Below are positions 55,114 to 64,000 of a DNA stretch of 64,000 bases, one piece after another; position 1 is the stretch's first letter, and each line of letters starts with the position of its first letter. The stretch is taken from contig NZ_JAHZPC010000008.1 in assembly GCF_019929185.1 (NCBI RefSeq), positions 1-64,000 of the forward strand, written 5' to 3'. This DNA comes from Streptococcus parasanguinis (GTDB taxonomy: Bacteria > Bacillota > Bacilli > Lactobacillales > Streptococcaceae). A program made the translations under genes and the position numbers. The notes beneath the pieces were generated by a model. That model ran no database searches. It saw only the letters and a program-made list of their open reading frames with translations, and was not told the DNA's origin.

Positions 55114-56013
55114 TTATTTTTTAAGCTTCTCGCTCACTTGTTTTGCAAGAACAAAGTTCCCCAAGGTCGCTGAACCATTGCCAGCAACTGCAGGTGTCAC
55201 AATATAATCTCTCACATCTGGTACAGGGAGGTAACCGTTCAAGAGGGCAGTAAATTTCGTGCGAACACGATCTAACATATGTTGTTGAGCCATGACTCCT
55301 CCTCCAAAGACAATGACGTCTGGGCGGAAGGTAACTGTCGCATTCACTGCTGCTTGTGCGATGTAGTAGGCTTGAATATCCCACACATTGCTGTTCAGTT
55401 CAATGTTTTCCCCACGAATACCTGTACGAGCTTCGAGACTTGGACCAGCCGCAAAACCTTCCAAACAGCCATTGTGGAAAGGACAAACACCCTTGAATTC
55501 TTTTTCCACATCCATTGGGTGTTGAGCCACATAGTAGTGTCCCATTTCTGGGTGTCCAGCTCCCCCGATAAACTCACCACGTTGGATGACACCAGCTCCG
55601 ATTCCTGTTCCGATTGTATAGTAAACCAAGTTTTCGATATGGCCACCCGCGTTATTGCGTGCGACCACTTCTCCATAGGCAGAGCTATTCACATCTGTCG
55701 TGAAATAGATTGGTACATTCAAGGCACGACGGAAAGCCCCAACGATATCTACATTGGCCCAATTTGGTTTTGGAGTCGTTGTGATAAAACCATAAGTGTT
55801 TGAATTTGGATCAATATCAATTGGTCCAAATGAACCAATCGCAAGCCCAACTAAATCCTCAAATTTTGAGAAAAATTCAATACACTTATCAATCGTCTCA
55901 ATTGGCTTGGTTGTTGGAAATTGTACTTTTTCCACCACATTATAGTTTTCATCACCAACCGCACAAACAAATTTTGTACCGCCAGCTTCCAAACTTCCAT
56001 ATAATTTTGTCAT
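55114..56013 (-). CDS. scrK: Fructokinase (ROK family)
   Basis: A 299-residue ROK-family kinase, which phosphorylates the fructose set free by ScrB to fructose-6-phosphate. The N-terminal ATP loop is LYGSLEAGGTKFVCAVG. The zinc-binding ROK signature lies in HPEMGHYYV and CPFHNGCLEGFAAGPS (about 152-190). It is downstream of scrA with a hairpin and its own -10 between them, so expression may be only partly sucrose-linked. Confidence 0.93.
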   Translation of the reverse strand: MTKLYGSLEAGGTKFVCAVGDENYNVVEKVQFPTTKPIETIDKCIEFFSKFEDLVGLAIGSFGPIDIDPNSNTYGFITTTPKPNWANVDIVGAFRRALNVPIYFTTDVNSSAYGEVVARNNAGGHIENLVYYTIGTGIGAGVIQRGEFIGGAGHPEMGHYYVAQHPMDVEKEFKGVCPFHNGCLEGFAAGPSLEARTGIRGENIELNSNVWDIQAYYIAQAAVNATVTFRPDVIVFGGGVMAQQHMLDRVRTKFTALLNGYLPVPDVRDYIVTPAVAGNGSATLGNFVLAKQVSEKLKK

Positions 56014-56051
56014 GTTGGCTCCTTTTTTATTATGAAAAATATCCTGTATTT

Positions 56052-56060
56052 ATTATAGCA
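56052..56060 (-). promoter_or_regulatory. Extended -10 promoter of scrK
   Basis: On the minus strand TGCTATAAT (TATAAT at 56052-56057) is an extended -10 about 40 bases upstream of scrK; no strong -35 is seen. Confidence 0.55.
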
Positions 56061-56121
56061 TATTTTGTAGTCAATCTTTTTCTCTTCTCTATAGAAAAAG
56101 CACGCTTTTTTTGAGAAATAA

Positions 56122-56158
56122 AATTCAAGGACTGGAGAGAATCTGACCAGTCCTTGAG
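56122..56158 (-). terminator. Terminator-like hairpin between scrA and scrK
   Basis: On the minus strand CAAGGACTGG pairs with CCAGTCCTTG, followed by AATTTTATTT. The weak T tract suggests partial termination. Confidence 0.65.
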
Positions 56159-56173
56159 AACTTATTGTTTCGA

Positions 56174-58117
56174 TTAAGCTTTAACTTCAATGATCGCATC
56201 ACCCTTCGCAACAGATCCAGTTGCAACAGGTGTGACAGAAGCAAAGTCAGCTGTGTTAGTGACGATCACCATAGTTGTGTCTTCAAGACCAGCTGCGGCA
56301 ATTTTTGCAGAATCAAATGTACCAAGGATATCACCAGCTTTGACTTTATCACCTTGAGCTACTTTTTGATCAAATCCTTCACCGTTCATTGATACCGTAT
56401 CAATCCCAACGTGGATTAAGATTTCAGCACCATTAGCCGTCTTCAAACCATAAGCGTGACCAGTCGCAAAGGCAATGGTTACTTCAGCATCAGCTGGTGC
56501 ATAGACAACACCTTCAGTTGGTTTAATGGCAATTCCTTGTCCCATCGCACCACTTGAGAAGACAGGATCATTCACATCAGCAAGCGCTACTGTACTACCA
56601 ACGATAGGAGTTACAATCACTTCATCCGCAAGTGTTGCTTCAACTTTTTCAGAAGCAGCTGCTACTTCTTTGGCTTCTGCTTTTTCAGCAGTTTCTGCTG
56701 CTGCTACATTTCCTTCTGCAGCAAACACATCTGCTGCTTTTGTTTTACCGTAGAAGTAAGTCAAGGCAAAGGCTACCGCAAAGGCAATCACTTCACACAA
56801 GAGATAGAATGGGATTGACGTTGCATTGATTGAAAGGAAACCAAGGAAACCTGCTGATCCAAGGGAAACAGCAACGACTTGGAGAAGACCCGCAAAGAGG
56901 GCACCAACTGCTGAACCAATGAGGGCACAGAAGAATGGGAACTTGTATTTCAAGTTAACCCCGAAGAGGGCTGGTTCGGTGATCCCAAGAAGGGCTGACA
57001 CACCTGCAGAAGATGCAAGACCTTTGGTTTTTTCGCTCTTCGTCAAGAACAAGATGGCAAAGGTTGCAGCACCTTGCGCTACGTTGGCCATTGATGCAAC
57101 GACAAAGATGAAATCTCCATGACCCGCACCTTTTTGCCATGCTGAAAGTAATTGCGTTTCAATAGCTGGGAATGATTGGTGAAGCCCCGTCATAACGATC
57201 AATGAGTAAGTTCCACCAAAGACAGTCATACCGATAAAGCTTGTTGTGTTGTACAACCATACAATAGCGTCTGTGATTCCGTTTGAAACCAAGAGCATCA
57301 CTGGCCCAACAACTGTAAAGGTAAGGAAACCAGTAATCATCACAGAAAGCAATGGAGTAAAGGTAAAGTCAACCGCAGATGGCAATTTCTTGTGGAAGAA
57401 TTTTTCCAAATGTGCCAAGATCCAGATCGCTGCTAAGACAGGAATAACTTGGTAAGCATAGTTTGTTTGTGCTACATTGTAACCAAAGATATCCCAGAAT
57501 TTAGTGGCCCCACCAAGATCTGGTGTGGTCATGATCATACCGATCGCAGCACCCAAGAAGATGTTTGCTCCAAAGCGTTTTGCCGCAGAAATACCAACCA
57601 AAATTGGCAAGAACATAAATGGTGCAGCTGACATCAATTGGATCATAGCTGAAAGACCCTTGATAGCTGGGTACATTTCTTCCAATGATTTAGGTCCAAA
57701 CAAACCTGCTGATGTCAAGAAGTTCCGAAGGGCCATCAAAAGACCACCTGCAACCAAGGCAGGAATAATTGGAACGAAGATATCAGACAAGAGTTTGATC
57801 AAGGCCATCAATGGGTTGAATTTCTTATCTTTTGCAGCGATTTGTTTCAAATCATCTGTTGATACTTCTTTCAAACCAGTCGCTTTGATCAATTCTTCAT
57901 AAACAAAGTTTACATCACCAGGTCCAATGATGACTTGGTATTGACCATCTGATTTGAAGGTTCCTTTGACATCTGCATTGTTATCAAGTGCAGCTTGATC
58001 AACTTTGCTATCGTCTTTCAATACCAAACGTAGACGTGTCGCACAGTGTGCTGCCGCAACAAGGTTATCTTTACCGACTGCTTCGATAACCTCTTTGGCT
58101 ACTTTATTGTAATCCAT
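56174..58117 (-). CDS. scrA: Sucrose-specific PTS enzyme IIBCA
   Basis: A 647-residue sugar permease that imports sucrose and phosphorylates it to sucrose-6-phosphate. Domain order is IIB (1-85, phosphorylated Cys25 in [10 protein letters not shown]), IIC membrane domain (about 105-470) and IIA (about 495-647, with His in [10 protein letters not shown]). An Ala/Glu-rich linker ([19 protein letters not shown]) joins IIC and IIA. It is divergent from scrB, and the spacer holds the ScrR operators. Confidence 0.96.
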   Translation of the reverse strand: MDYNKVAKEVIEAVGKDNLVAAAHCATRLRLVLKDDSKVDQAALDNNADVKGTFKSDGQYQVIIGPGDVNFVYEELIKATGLKEVSTDDLKQIAAKDKKFNPLMALIKLLSDIFVPIIPALVAGGLLMALRNFLTSAGLFGPKSLEEMYPAIKGLSAMIQLMSAAPFMFLPILVGISAAKRFGANIFLGAAIGMIMTTPDLGGATKFWDIFGYNVAQTNYAYQVIPVLAAIWILAHLEKFFHKKLPSAVDFTFTPLLSVMITGFLTFTVVGPVMLLVSNGITDAIVWLYNTTSFIGMTVFGGTYSLIVMTGLHQSFPAIETQLLSAWQKGAGHGDFIFVVASMANVAQGAATFAILFLTKSEKTKGLASSAGVSALLGITEPALFGVNLKYKFPFFCALIGSAVGALFAGLLQVVAVSLGSAGFLGFLSINATSIPFYLLCEVIAFAVAFALTYFYGKTKAADVFAAEGNVAAAETAEKAEAKEVAAASEKVEATLADEVIVTPIVGSTVALADVNDPVFSSGAMGQGIAIKPTEGVVYAPADAEVTIAFATGHAYGLKTANGAEILIHVGIDTVSMNGEGFDQKVAQGDKVKAGDILGTFDSAKIAAAGLEDTTMVIVTNTADFASVTPVATGSVAKGDAIIEVKA

Positions 58118-58143
58118 AAAGTAAATCTCCTTATATTTTGTAA

Positions 58144-58159
58144 TGTAAACGGTTCAACC
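58144..58159. promoter_or_regulatory. ScrR operator candidate 1
   Basis: TGTAAACGGTTCAACC, containing the 13-base dyad ACGGTTcAACCGT, lies just downstream of the scrA start point. It is of the LacI-family type with a central CG. Confidence 0.65.
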
Positions 58160-58174
58160 GTCTCTACGTTTTCA

Positions 58175-58202
58175 ATTGTACCATGTATTGAAAATATGTC
58201 AA
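58175..58202 (-). promoter_or_regulatory. scrA promoter
   Basis: On the minus strand TTGACA (58197-58202) and TACAAT (58175-58180) are 16 bp apart. Its -35 overlaps operator candidate 2. Confidence 0.82.
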
Positions 58203-58212
58203 CCGTTTTGCA
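58197..58212. promoter_or_regulatory. ScrR operator candidate 2
   Basis: TGTCAACCGTTTTGCA shares 13 of 16 positions with candidate 3 and covers the scrA -35 hexamer. Confidence 0.7.
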
Positions 58213-58393
58213 GGATTTTTTTGAAACTTTTTAAACTATTTCGACAGCTTTTGATAGAATGTAAGAATTTTCATTTGCACAATCGCTTTAATAACGCTGT
58301 CAAAGGGTGATTCCTAGTTTTTTTCGTTTTCAAAAACTTTCATATTTTCATTCGTTTTCATTTTTAAACCTCTTTAAAACACCTTCTTGTAGA

Positions 58394-58409
58394 TGTCAAG
58401 CGTTTGACA
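58394..58409. promoter_or_regulatory. ScrR operator candidate 3
   Basis: TGTCAAGCGTTTGACA is an inverted repeat, TGTCAA/TTGACA around GCGT, upstream of scrB. The right arm is itself a consensus -35 hexamer. Confidence 0.72.
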
Positions 58410-58437
58410 TTTTTAGCTGTTTTTTTCTATTTATCAC

Positions 58438-58466
58438 TTGCATTTTTAATGGGAAATCGTTACTAT
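58438..58466 (+). promoter_or_regulatory. scrB promoter
   Basis: TTGCAT (58438-58443) and TACTAT (58461-58466) are 17 bp apart, about 30 bases upstream of the scrB ATG. A second start from the TTGACA at 58404 is possible but lacks a good -10. Confidence 0.65.
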
Positions 58467-58495
58467 GGAAGTAAGAAAAAATTCGGAGGACTAAA

Positions 58496-59950
58496 ATGGA
58501 ATGGACAACTGAACGTCGTTACCGACGTTATGAAGACTGGACAACAGAGGAAAAGCAAGCGATCCAAGAAAACATGGCGAAATCTCCTTGGCATACACAC
58601 TACCATGTAGAGCCAAAGGCTGGTCTCTTAAATGATCCTAACGGTTTTTCCTACTTTGATGGGAAATGGATCTTGTTTTACCAAAATTTTCCATTTGGTG
58701 CAGCCCATGGGTTAAAATCATGGGTACAAACAGAAAGTGAAGACTTGGTTCATTTCACAGAAACTGGTGTAACGCTTCTTCCAGACACAGATCTGGATAG
58801 CCATGGCGCTTATTCCGGATCAGCCATGCAGTTTGGTGACAAACTATTCTTATTCTACACTGGAAATGTTCGTGATGCAGAATGGGTTCGTCATCCTTAC
58901 CAAGTCGGTGCTTTAATGGACAAAGAAGGAAAGATCGAAAAAATTGACAAGATCTTGATTGATCAACCGGCTGATTCGACTGATCACTTCCGTGACCCAC
59001 AGATTTTTAATTTTAAAGGTCAATACTACGCTATCGTTGGTGGCCAAGACCTTGAGAAGAAAGGATTCATCCGTCTCTATAAGGCTGTAGATAACGACTA
59101 TACCAACTGGGTTGCAGTCGGTGACTTGGATTTTGCAAATGACCGGACAGCTTACATGATGGAATGTCCCAATCTGGTCTTTGTAGAGGATCAACCAGTT
59201 CTCCTCTACTGTCCTCAAGGCTTGGACAAATCGGTATGCGATTATGAAAACATTTACCCAAATATGTACAAGATTGGGGCAAGCTTTGATCCAGAAAAGG
59301 CTAAAATGGTCGATGTATCTGAATTGCACAATCTAGACTGTGGTTTTGAAGCCTATGCAACTCAAGGATTCAATGCACCCGATGGACGCGCCTATGCTGT
59401 CAGCTGGCTTGGTCTTCCAGATGTTTCCTGTCCAACGGATTCCTATGACTATCAAGGAGCACTCTCACTGGTCAAAGAAGTAACCATCAAAGACGGAAAG
59501 CTCTACCAATACCCAGTTGAAGCCATCAAAAACTTACGCGTTGAGCGTGAGGAATTTGCCAACAAGGTGCAAACCAAGAATTGCTATGAATTGGAATTGC
59601 AATTTGAAAAAGACAGCCAAAATGAGATCGTTCTCTTTGCAGATCCAGAAGGAAAGGGCTTAGTTCTCACATTCGATCTAGCGAAAGGATTAGTCACAGT
59701 CGATCGTAGCCAGGCTGGTGAGCAATATGCCCAAGACTTTGGGACTAGCCGTAGCTGCACAATCGATAACCAAGCTACAACTGCTAATATTTTCATTGAC
59801 AATTCGATTTTTGAAATCTTTATCAATAAAGGAGAAAAAGTATTTTCTGGCCGGGTCTTCCCACATGCTGATCAAAATGGTATTTTGATCAAGTCTGGAA
59901 ATCCTACCGGAACCTACTATGAACTTGATCATGGTCGCAAAGCTAACTGA
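58496..59950 (+). CDS. scrB: Sucrose-6-phosphate hydrolase (GH32)
   Basis: A 484-residue invertase that splits sucrose-6-phosphate into glucose-6-phosphate and fructose. The GH32 catalytic triad is intact: nucleophile Asp47 in LLNDPNG (44-50), FRDP near 158, and acid/base Glu in MECPNL near 220. The C-terminal beta-sandwich is present (FIDNSIFEIFINKG). TCGGAGGA precedes the ATG. It overlaps scrR by 20 bases. Confidence 0.96.
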   Translation: MEWTTERRYRRYEDWTTEEKQAIQENMAKSPWHTHYHVEPKAGLLNDPNGFSYFDGKWILFYQNFPFGAAHGLKSWVQTESEDLVHFTETGVTLLPDTDLDSHGAYSGSAMQFGDKLFLFYTGNVRDAEWVRHPYQVGALMDKEGKIEKIDKILIDQPADSTDHFRDPQIFNFKGQYYAIVGGQDLEKKGFIRLYKAVDNDYTNWVAVGDLDFANDRTAYMMECPNLVFVEDQPVLLYCPQGLDKSVCDYENIYPNMYKIGASFDPEKAKMVDVSELHNLDCGFEAYATQGFNAPDGRAYAVSWLGLPDVSCPTDSYDYQGALSLVKEVTIKDGKLYQYPVEAIKNLRVEREEFANKVQTKNCYELELQFEKDSQNEIVLFADPEGKGLVLTFDLAKGLVTVDRSQAGEQYAQDFGTSRSCTIDNQATTANIFIDNSIFEIFINKGEKVFSGRVFPHADQNGILIKSGNPTGTYYELDHGRKAN

Positions 59951-60896
59951 TGTCGCCAAACTCGCCGGTGTCAGCCCTACTACAGTCTCACGGGTCATCA
60001 ATAAAAAAGGATACCTATCTGAAAAAACGATCCAAAAAGTCCAAGAAGCCATGCGAGAGCTGGGCTATAAGCCCAATAATGTTGCTCGAAGCCTCCAAGG
60101 AAAATCAGCTAAGTTAGTCGGCTTGATCTTTCCAAACATCAGCAATGTTTTCTATGCTGAATTAATCGACAAACTAGAGCACCAACTCTTCAAACACGGC
60201 TATAAAACCATCATCTGCAATAGTGAACATAACTCTGAAAAAGAGCGCGAATACATTGAGATGTTGGAGGCCAACCAGGTAGATGGCATCATTTCAGGAA
60301 GTCATAATTTGGGCATTGAAGATTACAACCGGGTAACTGCTCCTATCATTGCTTTTGACCGCAACCTCTCCCCAGAAATTCCGGTTGTTTCTTCAGACAA
60401 CTACGCTGGCGGGGTGCTTGCAGCAGAAACTTTAGTAAAAACCGGAGCCCGAAATATTATCATGATCACAGGTAATGACAACTCTAACTCCCCAACTGGC
60501 TTGCGTCATGCGGGATTTGCATCAGTTCTACCTGAGTCCATGATCATTAATGTTTCCAGTGATTTCTCCCCTATTCGCAAAGAAATGGAAATCAAACAGA
60601 TTTTAACCCACCATAAACCAGATGCTATCTTTGCCTCCGATGATTTGACGGCGATCTTGATCATGAAAGTCGCTAGAGAATTAGATATTCAGATTCCTCA
60701 GGATTTGAAAGTGATTGGTTATGATGGAACCCAGTTCATCGAGACCTATACACCTGAACTGACAACCATCCAACAACCCCTCGAAGACATTGCTATCCTC
60801 ATGGTGGATCTTTTACTCCAAAAGATCGAAGGAAAAAAAGTGGCGACTACCGGTTATTTCTTGCCCGTTAGTCTCCACTCTGGAAAAAGTGTCTAA
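59931..60896 (+). CDS. scrR: Sucrose operon repressor ScrR (LacI family)
   Basis: A 321-residue LacI/GalR regulator. The DNA-binding helix-turn-helix is at the N-terminus (MVAKLTDVAKLAGVSPTTVSRVINKKGYLSEKT), the hinge near 50-60 and the periplasmic-binding-like effector domain from 60 on. I use ATG 59931, giving the usual ScrR N-terminus; an ATG at 59919 would add four residues. No ribosome site is strong, so it is probably coupled to scrB translation, whose end it overlaps. It should bind the operators between scrA and scrB. Confidence 0.93.
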   Translation: MVAKLTDVAKLAGVSPTTVSRVINKKGYLSEKTIQKVQEAMRELGYKPNNVARSLQGKSAKLVGLIFPNISNVFYAELIDKLEHQLFKHGYKTIICNSEHNSEKEREYIEMLEANQVDGIISGSHNLGIEDYNRVTAPIIAFDRNLSPEIPVVSSDNYAGGVLAAETLVKTGARNIIMITGNDNSNSPTGLRHAGFASVLPESMIINVSSDFSPIRKEMEIKQILTHHKPDAIFASDDLTAILIMKVARELDIQIPQDLKVIGYDGTQFIETYTPELTTIQQPLEDIAILMVDLLLQKIEGKKVATTGYFLPVSLHSGKSV

Positions 60897-60937
60897 AAGC
60901 AATATCCTCTCAGTAGAAACTGTGGGGATATTTTTTA

Positions 60938-60967
60938 CCAAAAAAAGAGCCATCGGCTCTTTTTTAA
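60938..60967. terminator. Bidirectional terminator between scrR and nusB
   Basis: gagcc-atc-ggctc is flanked by A-rich and T-rich runs on both sides, so it works on both strands. Confidence 0.85.
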
Positions 60968-61399
60968 TTATTCTTCTGTCACAAATTGACTGAGGACACC
61001 GTTGACAAATCGTGAAGAGGTTTCATCTGAAAAGGCCTTGGCCAATTCCACCGCTTCATTGACTGCGACGATCTGTGGTGTATCAAACTCTGTCATTTCA
61101 TAAATTCCCAGACGAAGGATATTTTTCTCTACCAAGGTCAAGCGCTCAACAGTCCAGCCGGTTTTCAAATGTTGACCGATTTGTTGGTCCAGTTGATCTT
61201 TTGACTGATAGACACCCGTCACGAGATTCATGAGAAAGGCAGGAAGATCGACTTCTTTGTCTTCTGCTAGGTCCTTGTCATGTAGATAAGCAAAGCGACA
61301 AGCTTCAACAATGTCTCCATCGTATTCCAAGGCCATCAAGGCTTGGAAGGCGCGCTCACGCAAATCTCGACGTGATTCTAATAAAATTTCATCAGTCAT
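60968..61399 (-). CDS. nusB: Transcription antitermination factor NusB
   Basis: A 143-residue all-helical protein that with NusE helps antitermination in rRNA operons. Diagnostic stretches are RRDLRERAFQALMALEYDGD at the N-terminus and ILRLGIYEMTEFDTPQIVAVNEAVELAKAFSDETSSRFVNGVLS. The ATG at 61399 overlaps asp23 by eight bases and is used; the frame start at 61414 adds five residues. Confidence 0.95.
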   Translation of the reverse strand: MTDEILLESRRDLRERAFQALMALEYDGDIVEACRFAYLHDKDLAEDKEVDLPAFLMNLVTGVYQSKDQLDQQIGQHLKTGWTVERLTLVEKNILRLGIYEMTEFDTPQIVAVNEAVELAKAFSDETSSRFVNGVLSQFVTEE

Positions 61400-61781
61400 T
61401 GAGGAAGTCCTCATTAAACAAGTCTTTCAAGTCTGGTTTTGGAGATTTTTCCGTTGCGATACCGACAACGTGAATGTTGACAGCATCCAAGGTTACATCT
61501 GCCATATCATAAACTGCAGACTTAACCGCTTTTTGAATGGCTACAGCGACAGATGGTACAGCCACTCCATATTCTAAATAGAGATAGATGTCTACTGAAA
61601 CTTGACCATCTTCTTCTGTTTGAAGGTAGACGCCACGTCCAAGGGAGCGTTTGGATAAGCTATCTGAAACACTCTTGTTTTCAAGCGAATAGACACCCTC
61701 TACTTTTGCTGTTGCAATCGCAATAATTTTTTCTAATACACGTGGTGCAATAACGATGTCACCAAATTGTTCAGTTGCCAT
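61392..61781 (-). CDS. Asp23/Gls24 family envelope stress protein
   Basis: A 129-residue Asp23-fold protein. It begins EQFGDIVIAPRVLEKIIAIATAKVEGVYSL, typical of the small YqhY-type members encoded next to nusB. These are linked to cell-envelope or acetyl-CoA carboxylase homeostasis in related Firmicutes. It sits between efp and nusB, the same order as in other streptococci. Confidence 0.93.
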   Translation of the reverse strand: MATEQFGDIVIAPRVLEKIIAIATAKVEGVYSLENKSVSDSLSKRSLGRGVYLQTEEDGQVSVDIYLYLEYGVAVPSVAVAIQKAVKSAVYDMADVTLDAVNIHVVGIATEKSPKPDLKDLFNEDFLND

Positions 61782-61817
61782 AGAAGTTCCTTTCTATTTG
61801 ACACCCTGAGATGTCTC

Positions 61818-62378
61818 TTATGCACGAGAAACGTAAGTTCCTTCAGTAGTGTTAATGACCAATTTTTGTCCAGCTTCGATGAAATCAGGAACGTTTACGA
61901 CCAAACCAGTTTCCATTGTAGCAGGTTTACCAGAACCAGTCACTGTAGCACCTTTGATAGATGGTTGAGTTTCTGCAACAGTCAATTCAACAGTTGTAGG
62001 AACTGTTACACCGATGACTTCGCTTCCGTAGAATTGAATTTTTACTTCTGAGTTTTCAAGGACGTAAAGCAATTCTTGTTCTACATTCACAACTGGAATT
62101 TCATATTGGTCATATGTTTCAGTGTTCATGAAGTAGGCTGTATCATCCATTTTGTACAAGTATTGAGCTGGAACAGTTTCGATAATCGCTTGTTCAAATT
62201 TTTCTTCTGGACGGTAGCTTGTATCAAATGTTGAACCAGTACGGACATCACGCAATTTCATACGCATGATAGTGTTTCCTTTACCTGGTTTGTGGTGGCT
62301 AGCTTCCAAAACGCGGATCAATTTTCCGTCAGCTGTTTCAAAAGTCATACCAGCTTTCAATTTACTTGCTTCGATCAT
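61818..62378 (-). CDS. efp: Translation elongation factor P
   Basis: A 186-residue factor that rescues ribosomes stalled at polyproline. It starts [36 protein letters not shown], with the modification loop around residues 29-34 (HHKPGKG), and ends TEGTYVSRA. First gene of the efp-asp23-nusB operon. Confidence 0.97.
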   Translation of the reverse strand: MIEASKLKAGMTFETADGKLIRVLEASHHKPGKGNTIMRMKLRDVRTGSTFDTSYRPEEKFEQAIIETVPAQYLYKMDDTAYFMNTETYDQYEIPVVNVEQELLYVLENSEVKIQFYGSEVIGVTVPTTVELTVAETQPSIKGATVTGSGKPATMETGLVVNVPDFIEAGQKLVINTTEGTYVSRA

Positions 62379-62415
62379 GTTTTATTACCTCTTTTTTAAA
62401 AATAGATTACTCTTT

Positions 62416-62444
62416 ATTGTAACACACTATTTGATTTTTCTCAA
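62416..62444 (-). promoter_or_regulatory. Promoter of the efp-asp23-nusB operon
   Basis: On the minus strand TTGAGA (62439-62444) and TACAAT (62416-62421) are 17 bp apart, about 35 bases upstream of efp. Confidence 0.82.
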
Positions 62445-62543
62445 ACAGCAATTTTCTCTTTTTAGGAAGGCTAGAAGGCGGAGAGAGATTGCAGGAACGA
62501 GTCCTTAGAATCTCTATATCTCCAACTCCATCTTCACTATTCC

Positions 62544-63650
62544 TTATTGGTCCACAGGAACAATATTGCCATCCGCATCTTTGGTGACATGGACATACTT
62601 TCCATCTACTTCAATGTAGAAGGTATGTGGCTTGTCTTGAGCTGGAGAGGCTTGTTTTTGAAGGTCATTGCCAAGGGCTTGACCCAAGTTCATCCCCATG
62701 ATCATGTTCATGCCATTGCCACCTTCATTTTTAGCAGCTGCGACCAAGGCTTCATTGCGGGCACGGCGCTCTTCGATTTCAATGGTATTATACTTCATCG
62801 CTGCCAATTCACTGTCCAGTTTATTGACCTTGGCCATACTGTCTGCATCGTAGCTCAAATCTTCGATGAGGACATTGGTTAATTCGATACCATATAATTC
62901 TGTCCACGTTTTGTTGACTTCGCGTTTTGCAACTTCATTGAAGACGTCTTGGTCCGCATTGATATTGTATATGTCCGCTTTATTTTCTGCTGTATATTTT
63001 GAAATGGCCACTGCAATTTTTGGAGCAAGATTTTGGCGCAAGGTTCCCTGAGCCACATCTTCCAAGGTAAATGGCTTATCTGCAGTGATTTGACGACTGA
63101 CTGCACTGATGTAAAAGAGTACAGGATCTGCTACTTTAACATCATAAAGACCATAAAAACGAATGCTAAGAAGTTGTTGGTAACGGTCGCTAAAGTACTC
63201 GACTGGATTTTGAGTGCCAAATTTATTTCCTGTAAAAGGTTGCATCCGCACAAAAATAATTTCTTGTTGGGTGACCACTTGGCCTCCAAATGAGAAACGA
63301 TTCTTGAACTGATCCCACGTTCCTTTCACACCACCTTTTTCAAACAACCAGGCATTTTCACCGGCTTGCCATTCGTGGCTCCCTGCTTCTAGAAGGTCTC
63401 CTAGAAAAGTTCCATTATTGACCAAGAGAGCAACATAGCCTTGGGGAACGATGACGACAGAACCATCTGTCAATAGGCCCGTATTTTGGTTGCTCTGACG
63501 AGAGCGCCCATCTGGATCCTTGGTCAAGAGCTGTCCCTTAATGGCCAAAGCTGTTGCTGGAACAGCTTCTGGCAAGGTAATGGCTTCCTTAAATTTACTA
63601 TCTTGAAAACTTGAAATGCCCGCTGAAAGGGCTGCTTTAATAAATCCCAT
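62544..63650 (-). CDS. SPFH-domain (YdjI-like) protein
   Basis: A 368-residue protein of the SPFH/stomatin-like group related to YdjI and virion core proteins. Residues about 30-290 form the SPFH core (GSVVIVPQGYVALLVNNGTFLGDLLEAGSHEW), and the helical 270-310 segment includes MAKVNKLDSELAAMKYNTIEIEERRAR. The C-terminus is a Met/Gly-rich patch then a small beta tail (FYIEVDGKYVHVTKDADGN). It is eight bases downstream of the zinc-ribbon gene. In Bacillus, homologues of both partner with PspA in membrane stress defence. Confidence 0.82.
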   Translation of the reverse strand: MGFIKAALSAGISSFQDSKFKEAITLPEAVPATALAIKGQLLTKDPDGRSRQSNQNTGLLTDGSVVIVPQGYVALLVNNGTFLGDLLEAGSHEWQAGENAWLFEKGGVKGTWDQFKNRFSFGGQVVTQQEIIFVRMQPFTGNKFGTQNPVEYFSDRYQQLLSIRFYGLYDVKVADPVLFYISAVSRQITADKPFTLEDVAQGTLRQNLAPKIAVAISKYTAENKADIYNINADQDVFNEVAKREVNKTWTELYGIELTNVLIEDLSYDADSMAKVNKLDSELAAMKYNTIEIEERRARNEALVAAAKNEGGNGMNMIMGMNLGQALGNDLQKQASPAQDKPHTFYIEVDGKYVHVTKDADGNIVPVDQ

Positions 63651-63658
63651 ACATTCTC

Positions 63659-64000
63659 CTATCTGTAGAATTCAATTTCATCCACAACTTCGTAGACATC
63701 CAAGACCCAATCTTTTGGATTGTGCTTCAAGGATGCTTGGCAATATTCACACTTGTCGATTGAATCAATCGTCAATGGCGCACCACAGTTCGGACAGTGA
63801 TCACTAACGACTTCGGCATTCTTAATGATCTCTGTCTGCGCTCCATGTTCACGGAGGAAGACCATGCGGTAAACGGTAAAGAGATCTTTGGTTGGATCCC
63901 CTTCGATCACACGGCCCGTTTCATCATTTCGGATGTAATCTCTCATCGTCGATGACAGAATGACTTCGATTCGGTCATTACCTTCTGGATTTTCGATAAA
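63659..64000 (-). CDS. Zinc-ribbon protein, YdjG-like, partial (start beyond the window)
   Basis: The reading frame is open to the window edge, so only the C-terminal part of about 113 residues is visible. The minimal ATG at 63946 lies inside it and probably is not the start. The zinc ribbon is CPNCGAPLTIDSIDKCEYCQ, with two CxxC pairs, followed by an acidic and hydrophobic tail. It is immediately upstream of the SPFH gene, the order found for ydjG-ydjI-type genes. Function is inferred from the pairing only. Confidence 0.75.
   Translation of the reverse strand, partial: FIENPEGNDRIEVILSSTMRDYIRNDETGRVIEGDPTKDLFTVYRMVFLREHGAQTEIIKNAEVVSDHCPNCGAPLTIDSIDKCEYCQASLKHNPKDWVLDVYEVVDEIEFYR

Overview
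The window is a chromosomal segment of a low-GC Gram-positive coccus, almost certainly a mitis/sanguinis-group Streptococcus. The support is a BOX-type repeat at 46341-46493, CodY, sucrose genes scrK/scrA/scrB/scrR, a MET-box of the kind bound by the streptococcal LysR regulator MtaR/MetR, the linkages codY-pncA and secA-aroF-acpS-alr-recG, and a GtfA/GtfB pair like those that glycosylate serine-rich adhesins. The species cannot be fixed from the sequence alone. I see no rRNA, tRNA, insertion sequence, prophage or CRISPR array. Most genes are on the minus strand.

0-9 kb: a PfkB sugar or nucleoside kinase, then a leftward operon of nucleoside phosphorylase, fused ECF ATPase, EcfT and a short-chain dehydrogenase. 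Next come a DUF4299-like protein, the tRNA hydroxylase TrhO, and a small XRE regulator with two membrane proteins. 8.7-17 kb: a nine-gene leftward cluster behind a perfect MET-box. It encodes an M20 amidohydrolase, an amino-acid binding lipoprotein, MetQ, an M20 dipeptidase, MetN, MetI, an ECF S component, a SAM hydrolase (DUF62) and a second ECF S component (UPF0397). Neither S component has a local ATPase, whereas the ECF ATPase/T pair at 1.8-4.3 kb lacks an S component. I infer that the two loci form a methionine/SAM/nucleoside acquisition system.

17-30 kb: lipoprotein, EamA exporter, CcpA-site-bearing butanediol dehydrogenase, gatCAB, then a four-gene glycosyltransferase cluster (GT8 fusion, GT2, GtfB-like, GtfA-like) with no adhesin or SecA2/SecY2 in view, then pncA and codY. 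30-45 kb: aminotransferase, universal stress protein, a HAD fusion protein, asparaginase, recG, alr, acpS, aroF, secA and a KimA-like potassium importer. Two repeat-rich spacers lie here, at 32.77-32.92 kb and 35.47-35.96 kb.

45-55 kb: a TipA-like MerR regulator whose 5' leader is essentially a BOX element, manA, queG, a GNAT enzyme, a PAP2 phosphatase, a heterodimeric ABC exporter under a MarR repressor with a clear operator, and a peptide deformylase-like protein. 55-64 kb: the divergent sucrose regulon, then nusB, asp23, efp, and an SPFH protein with a zinc-ribbon partner that runs off the window. A 175-bp structured repeat occurs three times (1-71, 45407-45581, 54903-55075).

Start sites were moved from the longest frame wherever a ribosome binding site, overlap or promoter pointed elsewhere; this is stated gene by gene. 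Functions come from motif recognition without database searches.
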